Shown one piece after another: positions 31,277-41,082 of a stretch of DNA of 64,000 nucleotides. Numbering within the stretch: the stretch's first letter is position 1; each line of letters starts with the position of its first letter. The position numbers and the translations under genes were made by a program. The stretch comes from Candidatus Methanomethylophilaceae archaeon (lineage in GTDB: Archaea > Thermoplasmatota > Thermoplasmata > Methanomassiliicoccales > Methanomethylophilaceae), in contig CALUHR010000005.1 in the NCBI GenBank assembly GCA_944320495.1, positions 248,001-312,000 of the forward strand, read 5' to 3'. Under the pieces are notes generated by a model. The model saw only the letters and a program-made list of their open reading frames with translations, searched no databases and had not been told where the DNA came from.

Positions 31277-33169
31277 TTACAATTCGTTACTACGGTGTAA
31301 CTTCTCGGAGCGTCTGACGGCAGGAGGATCCGATCGGACCCTTCCCGCCACGGCGAGATCCGCGAGCCTGTCACGGCTGGCGCGATAGGAGTCCACCACC
31401 CCTGCCACGCCGTCCAGGAAGTCGGAGTCCGCAGAGGACAGCCCCAACCCATCCTGTGGGTCGGCCCCGTCCAGGAGCCTGACGGCGGCCTCCCTGGCCT
31501 CCGGGCCCGCGTCACGAGCGGAGCGGTACGCGGCGGCGCATCTGGCCGCCAGGTCGTCCAACGAGTCCGCGAGGGCCTCCAGCTCGGGGGACGGCTCCCT
31601 CTCGGCGTTCATGGCGATCTTCCTGGACACCGCCGCGGACTTCACGACGCAGTTGGCCTCCGCCTCGTCGTCGGGATTCCCGCGGAGCGAGGACATCAGG
31701 CAGGAGACGTGCTCCCTCGCGAGCGCCAGATGCCTGGCCGCCAGGTCCAGCGTCTCCTGCCCGAGACGGTACGGCAGGACGACGAAGTTGGCCAGCGTTG
31801 CGACGGCCACGCCCGCGAGTATGTACAGGACCCTCTCGGTCACGACGGTGTCCGTCGGGACGGCCATGCTCGCCGCTATCAGCGCGGAGACGGTGACGAA
31901 AGCCATCTGGACATCGTACCTCTTGGGATCGAGGACGGTGTAGACGTAGTTGATCAGCATCAGCGCGGCCGACATCAGGGCCACGTCCGAACCGGTGAGC
32001 GCGGCCAGCGCCATGAACGCCACGGCCCCGACCAGGGTCCCCGCGACCCTGCGAACGGACTTCTGCATCGATCCGTCCACGTAGGGCTGCACTATGGCCA
32101 CGGTGGTGAACAGCAGCCACTTCGCGTTCTCCAGGTCCCAGTGCCGCCAGACGAACGCCCACATCGCGAAGAGCAGGGTCATGCGGACGGCGAAGGTGAA
32201 CCTGACGGAGTCGACCCTCAGGTCCTCCCTGAGGCGGACGCCCATGGCGCGCACGGGCGGCCTCCCTCCGGGGAAGGACGCACTCGCCCCGGAGAGCCTC
32301 GACAGGGCGTCGTCCACGGCCGCGACGGCGGACATCATCAACGGGTCCGCCCCGCGGTTGGAGGACCGGACATCCGCGTATGTGGCGCGGAAGTCCTCCA
32401 GGGACGCTTTCCCGGCCTCATGGTCGGCCAGGATGTCCATCAGCGACGCCACGCCCTCCAGGAGCCTCGGATCCGCTTCCGGTGAGCACACCCTGCGGCC
32501 GAGTCCCCTGACAGCGACCATCAGATCCAGCAGGGAGCGGTCCGCCGGCGTCGTGAAGAAGTTGGACTTCAGGCGGTCGCCAAGAGCGGCGCCCAGGCCC
32601 TTGCAGGATGCGTCGAAGGCGGAGGCGTCGGGATGCCCTCCGGAGGCCGCGTCCCTCGCCGCGGATGCGACGGCGCGGCACAGGGCCTCCATGCCCCTGT
32701 GGGACGTCATCTCGAAGCGCCTACGGTTCACGACCCAGTTCATCCCCACCACGAGCACGGATCCGACGGCCAGCGCCAGCAACCTCACGGGCAGCTGCTC
32801 CGCCGTGACCGGCACGGCGAGCATGAATGCGTAGCCGAGCATGAACGGGAAGTGCATGGGGGACGCCAGGTCCTGCAGGGTGAGGAACACAACTGCGAAC
32901 ACCAGGACCAGGTTCAGCACCAGACCGAGGTACTCGTCCGTGAGGGATGCGTATGCGCACAGCCCCATCGCGAGGTTCAGCCCGAGTATCCCTCCGAGGT
33001 TGACCAGCGGACGGGCCGAGAGGTCCCTCTGGAGCAGCATCAGGGCCATCACAACGATGACCACCCCCACCAGCGAGTTCTCCTGACCGAAAACGGACGA
33101 GAACCCCGCTATGAAGATGACCATCACCGCGAAGAACACGGTCTTGCCTGCTATCGTCTTGGCGTCCAT
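31277..33169 (-). CDS. FUSC / aromatic-acid-exporter type membrane protein
   Basis: 630 residues from ATG 33169 (a TATA-like GTTAAATAC lies about 25 bp upstream; a TTG further out is less likely). Six hydrophobic helices at 10-160, a soluble middle (about 165-330), and a second set of helices (about 340-480) with VRFTFAVRMTLLFAMWAFVW and QPYVDGSMQKSVRRVAGTLV, the FUSC-like pattern, then a helical cytosolic end. This duplicated layout is that of YccS/AaeB-type putative exporters. Substrate unknown. Confidence 0.7.
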   Translation of the reverse strand: MDAKTIAGKTVFFAVMVIFIAGFSSVFGQENSLVGVVIVVMALMLLQRDLSARPLVNLGGILGLNLAMGLCAYASLTDEYLGLVLNLVLVFAVVFLTLQDLASPMHFPFMLGYAFMLAVPVTAEQLPVRLLALAVGSVLVVGMNWVVNRRRFEMTSHRGMEALCRAVASAARDAASGGHPDASAFDASCKGLGAALGDRLKSNFFTTPADRSLLDLMVAVRGLGRRVCSPEADPRLLEGVASLMDILADHEAGKASLEDFRATYADVRSSNRGADPLMMSAVAAVDDALSRLSGASASFPGGRPPVRAMGVRLREDLRVDSVRFTFAVRMTLLFAMWAFVWRHWDLENAKWLLFTTVAIVQPYVDGSMQKSVRRVAGTLVGAVAFMALAALTGSDVALMSAALMLINYVYTVLDPKRYDVQMAFVTVSALIAASMAVPTDTVVTERVLYILAGVAVATLANFVVLPYRLGQETLDLAARHLALAREHVSCLMSSLRGNPDDEAEANCVVKSAAVSRKIAMNAEREPSPELEALADSLDDLAARCAAAYRSARDAGPEAREAAVRLLDGADPQDGLGLSSADSDFLDGVAGVVDSYRASRDRLADLAVAGRVRSDPPAVRRSEKLHRSNEL

Positions 33170-33238
33170 AGTGATTTTGAGCGCAATCAAATCCTGTATT
33201 TAACAGGAGACGATGACAGGAACGACGGAATCGGCGGA

Positions 33239-34243
33239 TCAGACGAACCTGTACGACAGCTCGCAGGCGCCGTCCCTCACATCGAACTCCGCCATGGCGC
33301 CGTTGACGAACGTCATCCTCGGCGCCTTGTGGCCGACGTCCGCATCAAACACCGCCGGCACGCCCAAGTCCCCTATCTCGGCCATGACCGCATCGTTGTA
33401 AGGGGATCCCCCGTGGTAGAACAGCGGCCTGCCGAACACGAACCCGGTGCAGTCCCGCAGCCAGCCCTTGTCGCACATCAGCCTCAGGAGCGTCCTGATG
33501 CGGTCCTCGGCCATGTCGTACGTCTCCAGGTACCAGACGACGCCGTCAGGCCCGTACCTGTCGACGAACCCCGACGCGTCGGCAGTATCGTACCTGACGA
33601 ACCAGTCGATCACGTCCATGCACCCGCCGATGAGCCTCCCCTCGAACCTGACGTCACCGGACGGCGAGACCCAGACTGTGTCGGCGTCCTCCCTGAAGGG
33701 CTCCAGACCGGTGACCCTGTCGGCGAAGCCCTCGGCGTGCCTGGCGAAGGACCTCTGCGACGTCCTGCGGCCCTCCAGGAACTCCAGGGACTGCTCCACG
33801 CTGGGGTGCCAGGGCTCCATGCCGAAGTCACCGTAGTTGCCCCCGTAGACGGTGGCCACGTCGTGCTCGGCCGTGATCTTGAACAGGAGGGTCGTGTTGT
33901 CCGAGTATCCCTGGAACCACTTCGGGTTAGATTCTATCAGATCCCAGTCCATCAGGGGGAGCATCTCGAACTCGTAGTCCCCTCCGGAGGCGGCGTAGAC
34001 GGCCGCGACCGACGGGTCCTCCATGAGGGAGTTGAACTCCTCGACGCGCTGCTCCGCCGGGGCGCTCCGCCCCTGCTCGTCGCACATGAAGGTGTCCGGG
34101 GTCTCGACGACCCTGTACCCCCTCTCCTCCAGCCTGCGCCTGGCGTTGGCGAACCTTGCGCGGTCGGTGGCCTCCGTGACCCCGGCCGAGGGGCCGGTGA
34201 CTCCGATGACGTCGCCTTTCGAGAGGAATCCGGGATACTTCAT
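33239..34243 (-). CDS. S66-family peptidase (LD-carboxypeptidase/MccF-like)
   Basis: 334 residues. GDVIGVTGPSAGV at the N-terminus, AAVYAASGGDYEFEMLPLMD with the conserved GG, and WFQGYSDNTTLL with the nucleophilic Ser of the S66 family. Bacterial members cleave murein tetrapeptides; MccF cleaves microcin C. Archaea lacking murein more likely use it for detoxification or for bacterial peptides. Divergent from dcd with a 52-bp gap. Confidence 0.8.
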   Translation of the reverse strand: MKYPGFLSKGDVIGVTGPSAGVTEATDRARFANARRRLEERGYRVVETPDTFMCDEQGRSAPAEQRVEEFNSLMEDPSVAAVYAASGGDYEFEMLPLMDWDLIESNPKWFQGYSDNTTLLFKITAEHDVATVYGGNYGDFGMEPWHPSVEQSLEFLEGRRTSQRSFARHAEGFADRVTGLEPFREDADTVWVSPSGDVRFEGRLIGGCMDVIDWFVRYDTADASGFVDRYGPDGVVWYLETYDMAEDRIRTLLRLMCDKGWLRDCTGFVFGRPLFYHGGSPYNDAVMAEIGDLGVPAVFDADVGHKAPRMTFVNGAMAEFDVRDGACELSYRFV

Positions 34244-34295
34244 GCACCGTCAACGAATCGACCCTGTTATAAGCGATGCGCCCATCTGGACCCTC

Positions 34296-34787
34296 ATGGG
34301 AATCCTATCTGACAGGGACATCATGGAGAGTCTGATGACCGGGTACCTGGGCATCTCCGACTTCTCCGAGAGGGGCCTCACCCCCAACGGCTACGACCTC
34401 AGGATCGCCGAGATATCGGTGCGCGGGGACCCGGAGGTCAAGAGGGAGGGCACCGTCGCGATCCCACCCAGAACCATGTTCTACGTCTCCACCATCGAGC
34501 GCGTCAGGATGCCGAAGGACGTCTGCGCCCAGCTCTGGATGAGGACCACCTGGATCAGGAAGGGGTGCATCGGCGCGTTCGGGAAGATCGACGCCGGGTT
34601 CGAGGGGACGCTCACCCTCGGCGCCTACAACGCCACCGACGACGTCGTCGAAATCCCCGTCGGCGAGAGGTTCTGCCAGATGGTGTTCGAGACCCTGAAC
34701 TCCGAGACCGTGAAGGACTACGCGGCCAGGAGCGGGCACTACCAGGGCCAGACCGGCATCACCCTCGATCCCCTGAAGAGGGATTGA
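34296..34787 (+). CDS. dcd: dCTP deaminase
   Basis: 163 residues. NGYDLRI near the N-terminus, LWMRTTWIRKGCI, and KIDAGFEGTLTL with the trimer-forming beta core identify the Dcd/dUTPase fold; Dcd makes dUTP from dCTP for thymidylate synthesis. The start ATG 34296 is about 25 bp after TATA box GTTATAAGC, fitting a leaderless message. The 3' end is overlapped by the minus-strand ORF at 34739. Confidence 0.85.
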   Translation: MGILSDRDIMESLMTGYLGISDFSERGLTPNGYDLRIAEISVRGDPEVKREGTVAIPPRTMFYVSTIERVRMPKDVCAQLWMRTTWIRKGCIGAFGKIDAGFEGTLTLGAYNATDDVVEIPVGERFCQMVFETLNSETVKDYAARSGHYQGQTGITLDPLKRD

Positions 34788-35071
34788 TTTTTCAGAGGGC
34801 CTCGGCCCTCCGTCCTGTACCTTCTCAGGGGGAGGTAGCACGCCGGGATCCTCGGCAGCGCCTTCGGCACGAAGCTGCCGTCGAGGATGTCCTCGATCAT
34901 CGCCTCCTCCCTGACCTCATACCTCTTCGGTATGAACCGGCGGGTCTCGTTGTCGACCCTGCCCACGTATATCCTGTCCGACACCGGGCTCCTCTTCTCC
35001 GGGACCCTGCAGGAGCGGCACTCGTAGATGTACGTGTAGCGGCCCTTCACGATGCGGACGATGTAGACCAT
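34739..35071 (-). pseudogene. Possible transposase N-terminal fragment
   Basis: 110 residues. MVYIVRIVKGRYTYIYECRS ... DRIYVGRVDNETRRFIPKRY resembles the start of IS4/IS1634-type transposases ('YvyeV.sy.d...r...yLGRiDpeTGe.ipKR'), but the chain ends about 50 residues later and runs antisense into the dcd 3' end. So a decayed insertion-sequence remnant is more likely than a functional gene; a small free-standing protein is the alternative. Confidence 0.45.
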
Positions 35072-35244
35072 GGCATGGTGTCATCGATGGCTGTATATCA
35101 GCCTTGTCCGCGGGATTGTAGTTACCACCAGGATGCATCCAGCCTCATTATCCGTCCATATGGGCCCGCGGATGCGCACCTCTTCAAATACCGTGCACGA
35201 TTGGAGCAGTTCCGCGGCCATCAGAGGCCGAGGAGTGAACAGAG

Positions 35245-36210
35245 ATGGTGTTCATCAGATACCAGCACGTGGAGCGCCTCGACGCCGACGAGGCGGAGGG
35301 GCTCCTCGAGGGGAGATGCCACGTCTTCCCGAAGATGGACGGCTCGAACATGTGCGCCTACCTGGAGGACGGGGAGGTCCGCACCATGAGCAGGAACAAG
35401 GTGATCGGCCCTCCGGAGCCGTTCGCAGTGTTCGTTGCATCCCACGAGAACATAGCCAGGTTCCTGAGGGACTTCCCGGGGCTGCGCCTCTACGGGGAGT
35501 GGATGGTCCCGCACACCGTGAAGTCCTACGTCCCGGAGATATGGAACCGCTGGCTCATCTTCGACGTGACCACCGAGGACCCCTCGAGGACGTATCCTCT
35601 GAAGAACGGCGGAGCCCTCGACTGCGCCGGCAGGACGTACATCCCATACGAGGAGTACGCTCCGATACTCGGGATGTACGGCATCGAGTGCATCCCGCCC
35701 CTGGCGGTGATCGAGAACCCGGACCCGAAGGAGCTCGGGCGCATAGCCGACGAGGACAACACGTGGATGGTGGCCGAGGGCGCCGGATGCGGCGAGGGCG
35801 TTGTCGTGAAGAGGTACGACTTCACCAACAGGTACGGCAGGGCCGTGTGGGCCAAGGTGCTGAACTCCAGGTTCTGCGTGTTCAAGATCGCCGGCAGGGC
35901 GAGCAGGAACGAGGAGAAGCGCGACGGCACCAGCGTGGAGCACGAGATCGCCCTCAGGTACGTGACCCAGGACCTGGTGGACAAGGAGTACTCCAGGATC
36001 CTCGCGGAATCGGAGTCCAGGAACGTTCAGGGGCAGCTGCTCGGGACCGTCTGGCACTGCCTGGTCACGGAGTGCCTCTGGGACGCGGTCAAACGCTTCG
36101 GCTCGCCGACCGTGGACTTCAAGCTGCTGCGCAGGGAGTGCGATGTCCGCACCAAGATGATCCGTCCGGAGGCCTTCGGCCTCAGGGTCATGGAGGTAGC
36201 GGACGAGTGA
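35245..36210 (+). CDS. RNA ligase (Rnl2-like)
   Basis: 321 residues. Nucleotidyltransferase motifs are visible: motif I KMDGSN with the adenylated Lys30, motif IIIa YGEWM (83-87), motif IV GEGVVVKRYDF (183-193), motif V WAKVLNSRF with Lys204. This is an ATP-dependent polynucleotide ligase fold of the RNA-ligase type rather than DNA ligase, with no OB domain evident. The C-terminal about 115 residues are helical. It would seal RNA nicks, for example in tRNA repair; no partner kinase or phosphatase gene is adjacent. Confidence 0.8.
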   Translation: MVFIRYQHVERLDADEAEGLLEGRCHVFPKMDGSNMCAYLEDGEVRTMSRNKVIGPPEPFAVFVASHENIARFLRDFPGLRLYGEWMVPHTVKSYVPEIWNRWLIFDVTTEDPSRTYPLKNGGALDCAGRTYIPYEEYAPILGMYGIECIPPLAVIENPDPKELGRIADEDNTWMVAEGAGCGEGVVVKRYDFTNRYGRAVWAKVLNSRFCVFKIAGRASRNEEKRDGTSVEHEIALRYVTQDLVDKEYSRILAESESRNVQGQLLGTVWHCLVTECLWDAVKRFGSPTVDFKLLRRECDVRTKMIRPEAFGLRVMEVADE

Positions 36211-36302
36211 ATCACCAGCGGGGGCGGGGAGGGGTGTAAGGAACGCCGCCCCTCCCCGGATTACCCATGATTTGACAAAAACGAGAAACCCATTCACTGT
36301 CG

Positions 36303-37331
36303 TCAGAGGAGCGGATGCTCCGATCGGAGCTTGTGGACGTCGATCGAGTACACGCTCATCGTCGGGGAGTAGGTCTTCAGCTCCGAGGTCTCGAGGGAGA
36401 TGGAATGCCCGTCCTCGGCGGCCATGGCCGCCATCTCCTCGCACAGCTTCGGGAAGTCGTCCCTCTCGATGATCTTGTACATGTGGACGGTGCCTCCCCT
36501 TTTGAGATGTGACAGAGCCAGCGGGAGGAACCTGTCCGCGATCTGCGGGAGGTTCATGATGATGCGGTCGGCCATCGGCAGGGTCGGGACGACGAGCGTG
36601 GCGTCGCCAGTGATCGGCTCCAGCACGTCGCAGCGGTTGTCCTTCCTGTTCATCAGCGCGAAGCGCTCCGTATCGGGATTCAGGTCGATCGAGTACACGG
36701 CGGAAGGCTTCGCGGCCCTGCAGATCTGGACCCCGAAGGGCGCCACACCGGCGAACATGTCGATAACAATCTCCCCTTCCTTGACCTGGGAGGCTATCCT
36801 GTGCCTCTCGCCGGCCAGCCTCGGGTTGAAGTAGACAACCGCTGGGTCGGTGTGCATCCTGGCTCCGAACTCCCTGTGGACCGTCTCAGACGGACCCTCG
36901 CCGGCGATGAGCTCCAGGTCCCTGACCCTCAGCTCGCCCTTGACGCCGGAATCCAGGAAGACGCAGCGGAGGCTGTGGTTGGCGCGCATCATGGCGGCGC
37001 CGATGTCGGATCTGAAGGGCATCAGCTCGTCCGGGAGCTTGATCATGCCCACGTCGCCCACGACATCGAAGGACGACGGCAGCATGTCGGACAGCCCCTC
37101 GGGCAGCGTCAGGAGCTCCCTGTAGTCGCCGACGGGACGCTCCTGCGGGCGTAGCTCCGCCTCGCACATCTCCATGCCCTCCACATCGGAGGTCACCGGG
37201 ATCAGCAGGAAGCCGTCCTCGGAGCCGATCCTGTGTGCCGTGTCCAGCAGACCGGCCTCGAGGATCCTGGCCCTCGCCGACTCGCCCTCGGCCTTCGGTA
37301 CCCTGACGCATCTGACCATGCGACGCCCCAT
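36303..37331 (-). CDS. trm5: tRNA (guanine37-N1)-methyltransferase Trm5
   Basis: 342 residues from ATG 37331 (an ATG at 37319 is also possible). The AdoMet-binding core VIDMFAGVAPFGVQICRAAK and the downstream NLPQIADRFL (NPP(R)-like motif) with an N-terminal D1/D2 region fit class I Trm5 of archaea and eukaryotes, which methylates G37 next to the anticodon. It lies 11 bp after the ABC ATPase gene on the same strand, possibly cotranscribed. Confidence 0.85.
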   Translation of the reverse strand: MGRRMVRCVRVPKAEGESARARILEAGLLDTAHRIGSEDGFLLIPVTSDVEGMEMCEAELRPQERPVGDYRELLTLPEGLSDMLPSSFDVVGDVGMIKLPDELMPFRSDIGAAMMRANHSLRCVFLDSGVKGELRVRDLELIAGEGPSETVHREFGARMHTDPAVVYFNPRLAGERHRIASQVKEGEIVIDMFAGVAPFGVQICRAAKPSAVYSIDLNPDTERFALMNRKDNRCDVLEPITGDATLVVPTLPMADRIIMNLPQIADRFLPLALSHLKRGGTVHMYKIIERDDFPKLCEEMAAMAAEDGHSISLETSELKTYSPTMSVYSIDVHKLRSEHPLL

Positions 37332-37342
37332 GCGCTCCACGT

Positions 37343-38149
37343 TTAAAGCGTGCCGTGGTCGCTGTGGTACCTCTTGGGCAGGACGAACAGCTCGCCCTCG
37401 TCGTCGAACCCGACCGAGGCGTCCACCTCGTACACCTTGCGTATCAGCTCGGGGGTGATGACCTTCTTCGGGTCGCCGATGTCGACGATCTCGCCCTTGC
37501 GCATGATGATGCACCTGTCGCAGTACCTCGCCATGAGCGAGATGTCATGCTCCGCGACGAGCACGGTCATGTCCTTCTTCACCATGGCGTTGAGGTACTC
37601 CATCACATCCAGCTTGTACTTCATGTCCAGATGCGACGTCGGCTCGTCCACCAGCATCAGGCGGGGGTTCTGGACGTAGGCCTTGGCGATGAGCACGCGC
37701 TGGCGCTCTCCGGACGATAGCGCGCCCACGGCGCGGTCCTTCAGATGGTCGACGCCGAACTTGCGCAGGGCGTCCATCACCATCTCCTCGTCCTCCTCCG
37801 GCTCCCACCAGACGTTCTTGAGATACGGGTACCTCCCGAGCATCACGGTCTCGAACACCGTCAGCCCGAAGCTCCCGCGGAGCTCCGCCGGGACGGTGGC
37901 GACCTTCTTGGCCACCTCGCCCGGCTTCTTGTCCAGGACCGACTCCCCGTCGATCAGGATCTCGCCGGCCGTGGGGTCGTGGAGCCTGTTGATGCACTTC
38001 ATCATGGTGGACTTCCCGCAGCCATTCGGTCCGATCAGACCGACCAGCATACCAGGCTCCAGCGTGAAGGACACGCCGCGCACGGCGCGGTAGCCGTCCT
38101 CATAGGTCTTCTCGAGATTGCGGATCTCGAGGAGCGGAACATCATCCAT
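37343..38149 (-). CDS. ABC importer ATPase (BtuD/FecE type)
   Basis: 268 residues. Walker A GPNGCGKST (about 40-48), signature LSSGERQR, Walker B LMLVDEPT, H-loop AEHD. The type is that of ATPases serving corrinoid, haem and siderophore importers. It overlaps the permease gene upstream by eight bases. The longer open frame upstream of ATG 38149 is antisense to the permease and not coding. Confidence 0.85.
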   Translation of the reverse strand: MDDVPLLEIRNLEKTYEDGYRAVRGVSFTLEPGMLVGLIGPNGCGKSTMMKCINRLHDPTAGEILIDGESVLDKKPGEVAKKVATVPAELRGSFGLTVFETVMLGRYPYLKNVWWEPEEDEEMVMDALRKFGVDHLKDRAVGALSSGERQRVLIAKAYVQNPRLMLVDEPTSHLDMKYKLDVMEYLNAMVKKDMTVLVAEHDISLMARYCDRCIIMRKGEIVDIGDPKKVITPELIRKVYEVDASVGFDDEGELFVLPKRYHSDHGTL

Positions 38150-41072
38150 CGTAGATCCTCCCCTTCTTGATGAGCAGATACGCGAACACCGGGATGCCGA
38201 TGATCGTGGTGATGGCGCCGACCGGCAGCTCCAGACCGTAGTACCCGGTCCTGGACAGCAGGTCGGCCAGCATGAGCATGACCGCGCCGAAGCACAGCGA
38301 TGCGGGCAGCACCATCCTGTGGTCGCTGCCCAGGAGCATCCTGCACAGGTGAGGGATGACCAGTCCGACGAAACCGATGACCCCGCAGAACGCGACACAC
38401 ACCGAGGTGAGCACGGACGCGAGCACCAGCATGCACCTGTTGAACTGCTTGACGTTGAGACCCATCTCGCGGGCCTGGTCCTCGCCCAGCAGCACCAGGT
38501 TGAACTCCTTCGCCCAGAGCATCGGCACCAGCGACAGGAACAGGGACAGGAACAGGACGACGCCCACCTGCGCCCAGGTGACCTCCGCGAAGGAGCCGTA
38601 GAGCCAGGAGAGGGCGTTGCTGAGCTTCTGCCCGGCCATCGTGAGCATGAGGGTCTGCACGGCGGAGAACGCCAGTCCGACGACCACTCCCGCCAGGACG
38701 TAGTTGATGGAGCTGCCGCCGGCCTTCTCCGCGATGAGCATGGTGCATCCGAATGCCACGAGACCACCGACGATGGCTGAGATCGCGGTGAGGAATATCG
38801 AGTGGTCGGAGAACAGGCCGAAGAACGTGAAGTCGAACGCTATCACGGCGATGGCGGCCACGCCCGCTCCGGAGGACACGCCCATGATGTACGGGTCCAC
38901 CAGGGGGTTCCTGATGATCGCCTGGTAGATCGAGCCGGCCACTGCCAGGCCCATGCCCACCGCCAGCGCGGCGATGGTCCTCGGGAGGCGGAAGACGAAG
39001 ACCGTCGTCTCGGTCGCATCCAGCCCCACCCCGCCCTTGGCTATGGCGGAGAACAGCATGGAGTACGCCTCCACTGGATTGAGGATCTGCGTGGATCCTA
39101 TGCAGAGGCACAGGGTGAACGACACGAACAGCAGGACCGCGGCCACGATCAGCACGAACTTGAGCCTGTGCCTGTTCCTGGTGTTGTGCGAGAGGTTGTC
39201 CCCGTACAGATAGTGGAGGAACCTCTCCTTGAGGTATCTGAAGGGCCTCTCCTCCCCCTTCCCGAACCTGATCGCCGCCCATATCGCGGCGAGGACGAGT
39301 ATTATGACGGCGGCGATGACCGCGAGGTAGACGATGACGGGCGCACCCTGGACATCCTCGGCGACGACGTACTCCGCGAAGACCCCGTCCAGGACGAACA
39401 GCCCCGAGTCGGTGCATCCGATGAACAGATCCCCAAGGATCAGCGGGGACGACATGTTGAAGTTCCTGACCTCGGGCGCGCAGTAGGCCACGCCGTCGAT
39501 CGAGCCGTCCGCGAGCGATATGCGGTAGATGGGGTCGGCCGACGAGTAGCTCGTCAGATACAGCCACTCCCCGTTGACGACGACACCAGCGGAATGGATC
39601 TCCTTCAGACCCTCAGTGACCCTCTCGACCACCCCGTCCGTGCTTATCCTGAGCAGGACGGAGTCCAGCCCCTCGGACACTGTGACGTAGGCCCCGGTGA
39701 AGCCGGCGTTGGACACCGGCGACACATAGCGACCGAAGGTGCCCATGTCCGTGTTCATGTACCTCTGGACGACGATGTCGGAGGACGGATCGTACTCGTA
39801 GACCGCCAGTCCGGAGTTGGACTGGCTCATCCCGAGGCCGTCCGTGACCGTGAAGATGAGCGTGTACGTTGAACCAGTGTCGAAGACGGCGATCTGCCCC
39901 AGCCCGCCGTACATCCTGTCCCTGATCTGGACCTGGTAGACCTCCTCGTCCACCTTGGCGGATCCGTCCGCCGCGTCGAGGATGTAGAGATGTCCGTTGA
40001 ACGCGCTTGTGAACACGAGGCCGTCGACGACCGTGGGCGCGATGAAGTACGCGCCGGCGTCCATCTGGTACGACCAGACGAGGTTCAGGTCGAGATCGAA
40101 GCAGTACACCATCCCGTTGGAGTGGGTGGCGTAGATCGCCCCCGCACTGTACACGAGGGACGAGAACCCGGCGTCGTAGGTCGTGCCGGTGTCGAACTCC
40201 CTAATGAAGGACGGGGCAGGCTCGGCATCTGCGAAGGATGCGCCGGAGATGGACGTGACGTTGGCGTTGTCCTCGCCGGGGCCCTCCCACAGAGGGATCT
40301 TGTACAGGTATCCGGTCATCGTCCCGACGTAGACGTAGTCACCGACGATGAGCGGCGTGGAGGACTCGTAGTTCATGCCCGACAGGAACCTGAAGTCCCA
40401 GGCGTGCTCCCCGGTGGACAGGTCGATGCAGGACACGACAGCATACCCCTTGTTCTCCCCGGTCGTGTACGTGCTGAACTTCTGGATGATGTGCCCGTCC
40501 ACGTACAGCGGGTTCGAGAACGGAGCACCGCGCTCGTACCAGTCCACCTCGTATCCGGCGGAGGATGAGAACGCCGCCTCCTGGTTGCCGCTGTTCAGGG
40601 CGTCCCCCCTGAACATGGTCCTGACGTTCGGGTCGTCCGGCGTCGCGGAGGGCATGACGCCATCGGGATACAGCCCAAGGGCGAGCGCCCCGTAATCGGA
40701 TGCTGGGGCATCCGGATCGGCCTCGGCCCATGAGTCCCCGGTCCATCCGTAGAGCTTCCAGGAGGCCTCTGCTGTAATACCCGTCGAACCGGTCTGGCTC
40801 AATGTCCCCCCGGTGTCCTCGGAGCCCGTGGTGACCGTCGAGACGCCGTCGACCGTGAGCGCCCCGTCGTATTCCGCATCCATCCCCTCGGACGATGCAG
40901 CGTCGGCCACCGCGTCCATCACCGTCGAACCGGATCCCGATGCCCACGAGGTCCTCCCGTCGCCCATGTCTATGAGGGCATCCGTCCCCGATGCGGCGTC
41001 GGCCTGGATGACCGGTGCGAACGATATCGCGACGAGTATCGCCGCCAGGATTATCGCTGTCCTTCCGCGCAA
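38142..41072 (-). CDS. FecCD/BtuC permease fused to extracellular beta-propeller
   Basis: 976 residues, almost three times a normal BtuC (about 330). Signal peptide (1-25), a small domain (about 30-140, STVMDAVADAASSEG ... SWKLYGWTGDSW) of transcobalamin/DUF4430-like pattern, a PQQ-type beta-propeller (about 150-560, blades such as GDYVYVGTMTGYLYKI and NGMVYCFDLDLNLVWSYQMD), an anchor helix (about 575-598), then FecCD from about 636: FRLPRTIAALAVGMGLAVAG, RNPLVDPYIMGVSSGAGVAA, CGVIGFVGLVIPHLCRMLLG. The extracellular half probably captures or relays the ligand to the permease in one chain. The fusion is unusual and uninterrupted in the sequence. Confidence 0.8.
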   Translation of the reverse strand: MRGRTAIILAAILVAISFAPVIQADAASGTDALIDMGDGRTSWASGSGSTVMDAVADAASSEGMDAEYDGALTVDGVSTVTTGSEDTGGTLSQTGSTGITAEASWKLYGWTGDSWAEADPDAPASDYGALALGLYPDGVMPSATPDDPNVRTMFRGDALNSGNQEAAFSSSAGYEVDWYERGAPFSNPLYVDGHIIQKFSTYTTGENKGYAVVSCIDLSTGEHAWDFRFLSGMNYESSTPLIVGDYVYVGTMTGYLYKIPLWEGPGEDNANVTSISGASFADAEPAPSFIREFDTGTTYDAGFSSLVYSAGAIYATHSNGMVYCFDLDLNLVWSYQMDAGAYFIAPTVVDGLVFTSAFNGHLYILDAADGSAKVDEEVYQVQIRDRMYGGLGQIAVFDTGSTYTLIFTVTDGLGMSQSNSGLAVYEYDPSSDIVVQRYMNTDMGTFGRYVSPVSNAGFTGAYVTVSEGLDSVLLRISTDGVVERVTEGLKEIHSAGVVVNGEWLYLTSYSSADPIYRISLADGSIDGVAYCAPEVRNFNMSSPLILGDLFIGCTDSGLFVLDGVFAEYVVAEDVQGAPVIVYLAVIAAVIILVLAAIWAAIRFGKGEERPFRYLKERFLHYLYGDNLSHNTRNRHRLKFVLIVAAVLLFVSFTLCLCIGSTQILNPVEAYSMLFSAIAKGGVGLDATETTVFVFRLPRTIAALAVGMGLAVAGSIYQAIIRNPLVDPYIMGVSSGAGVAAIAVIAFDFTFFGLFSDHSIFLTAISAIVGGLVAFGCTMLIAEKAGGSSINYVLAGVVVGLAFSAVQTLMLTMAGQKLSNALSWLYGSFAEVTWAQVGVVLFLSLFLSLVPMLWAKEFNLVLLGEDQAREMGLNVKQFNRCMLVLASVLTSVCVAFCGVIGFVGLVIPHLCRMLLGSDHRMVLPASLCFGAVMLMLADLLSRTGYYGLELPVGAITTIIGIPVFAYLLIKKGRIYDG

Positions 41073-41082
41073 ATTCTCAACC

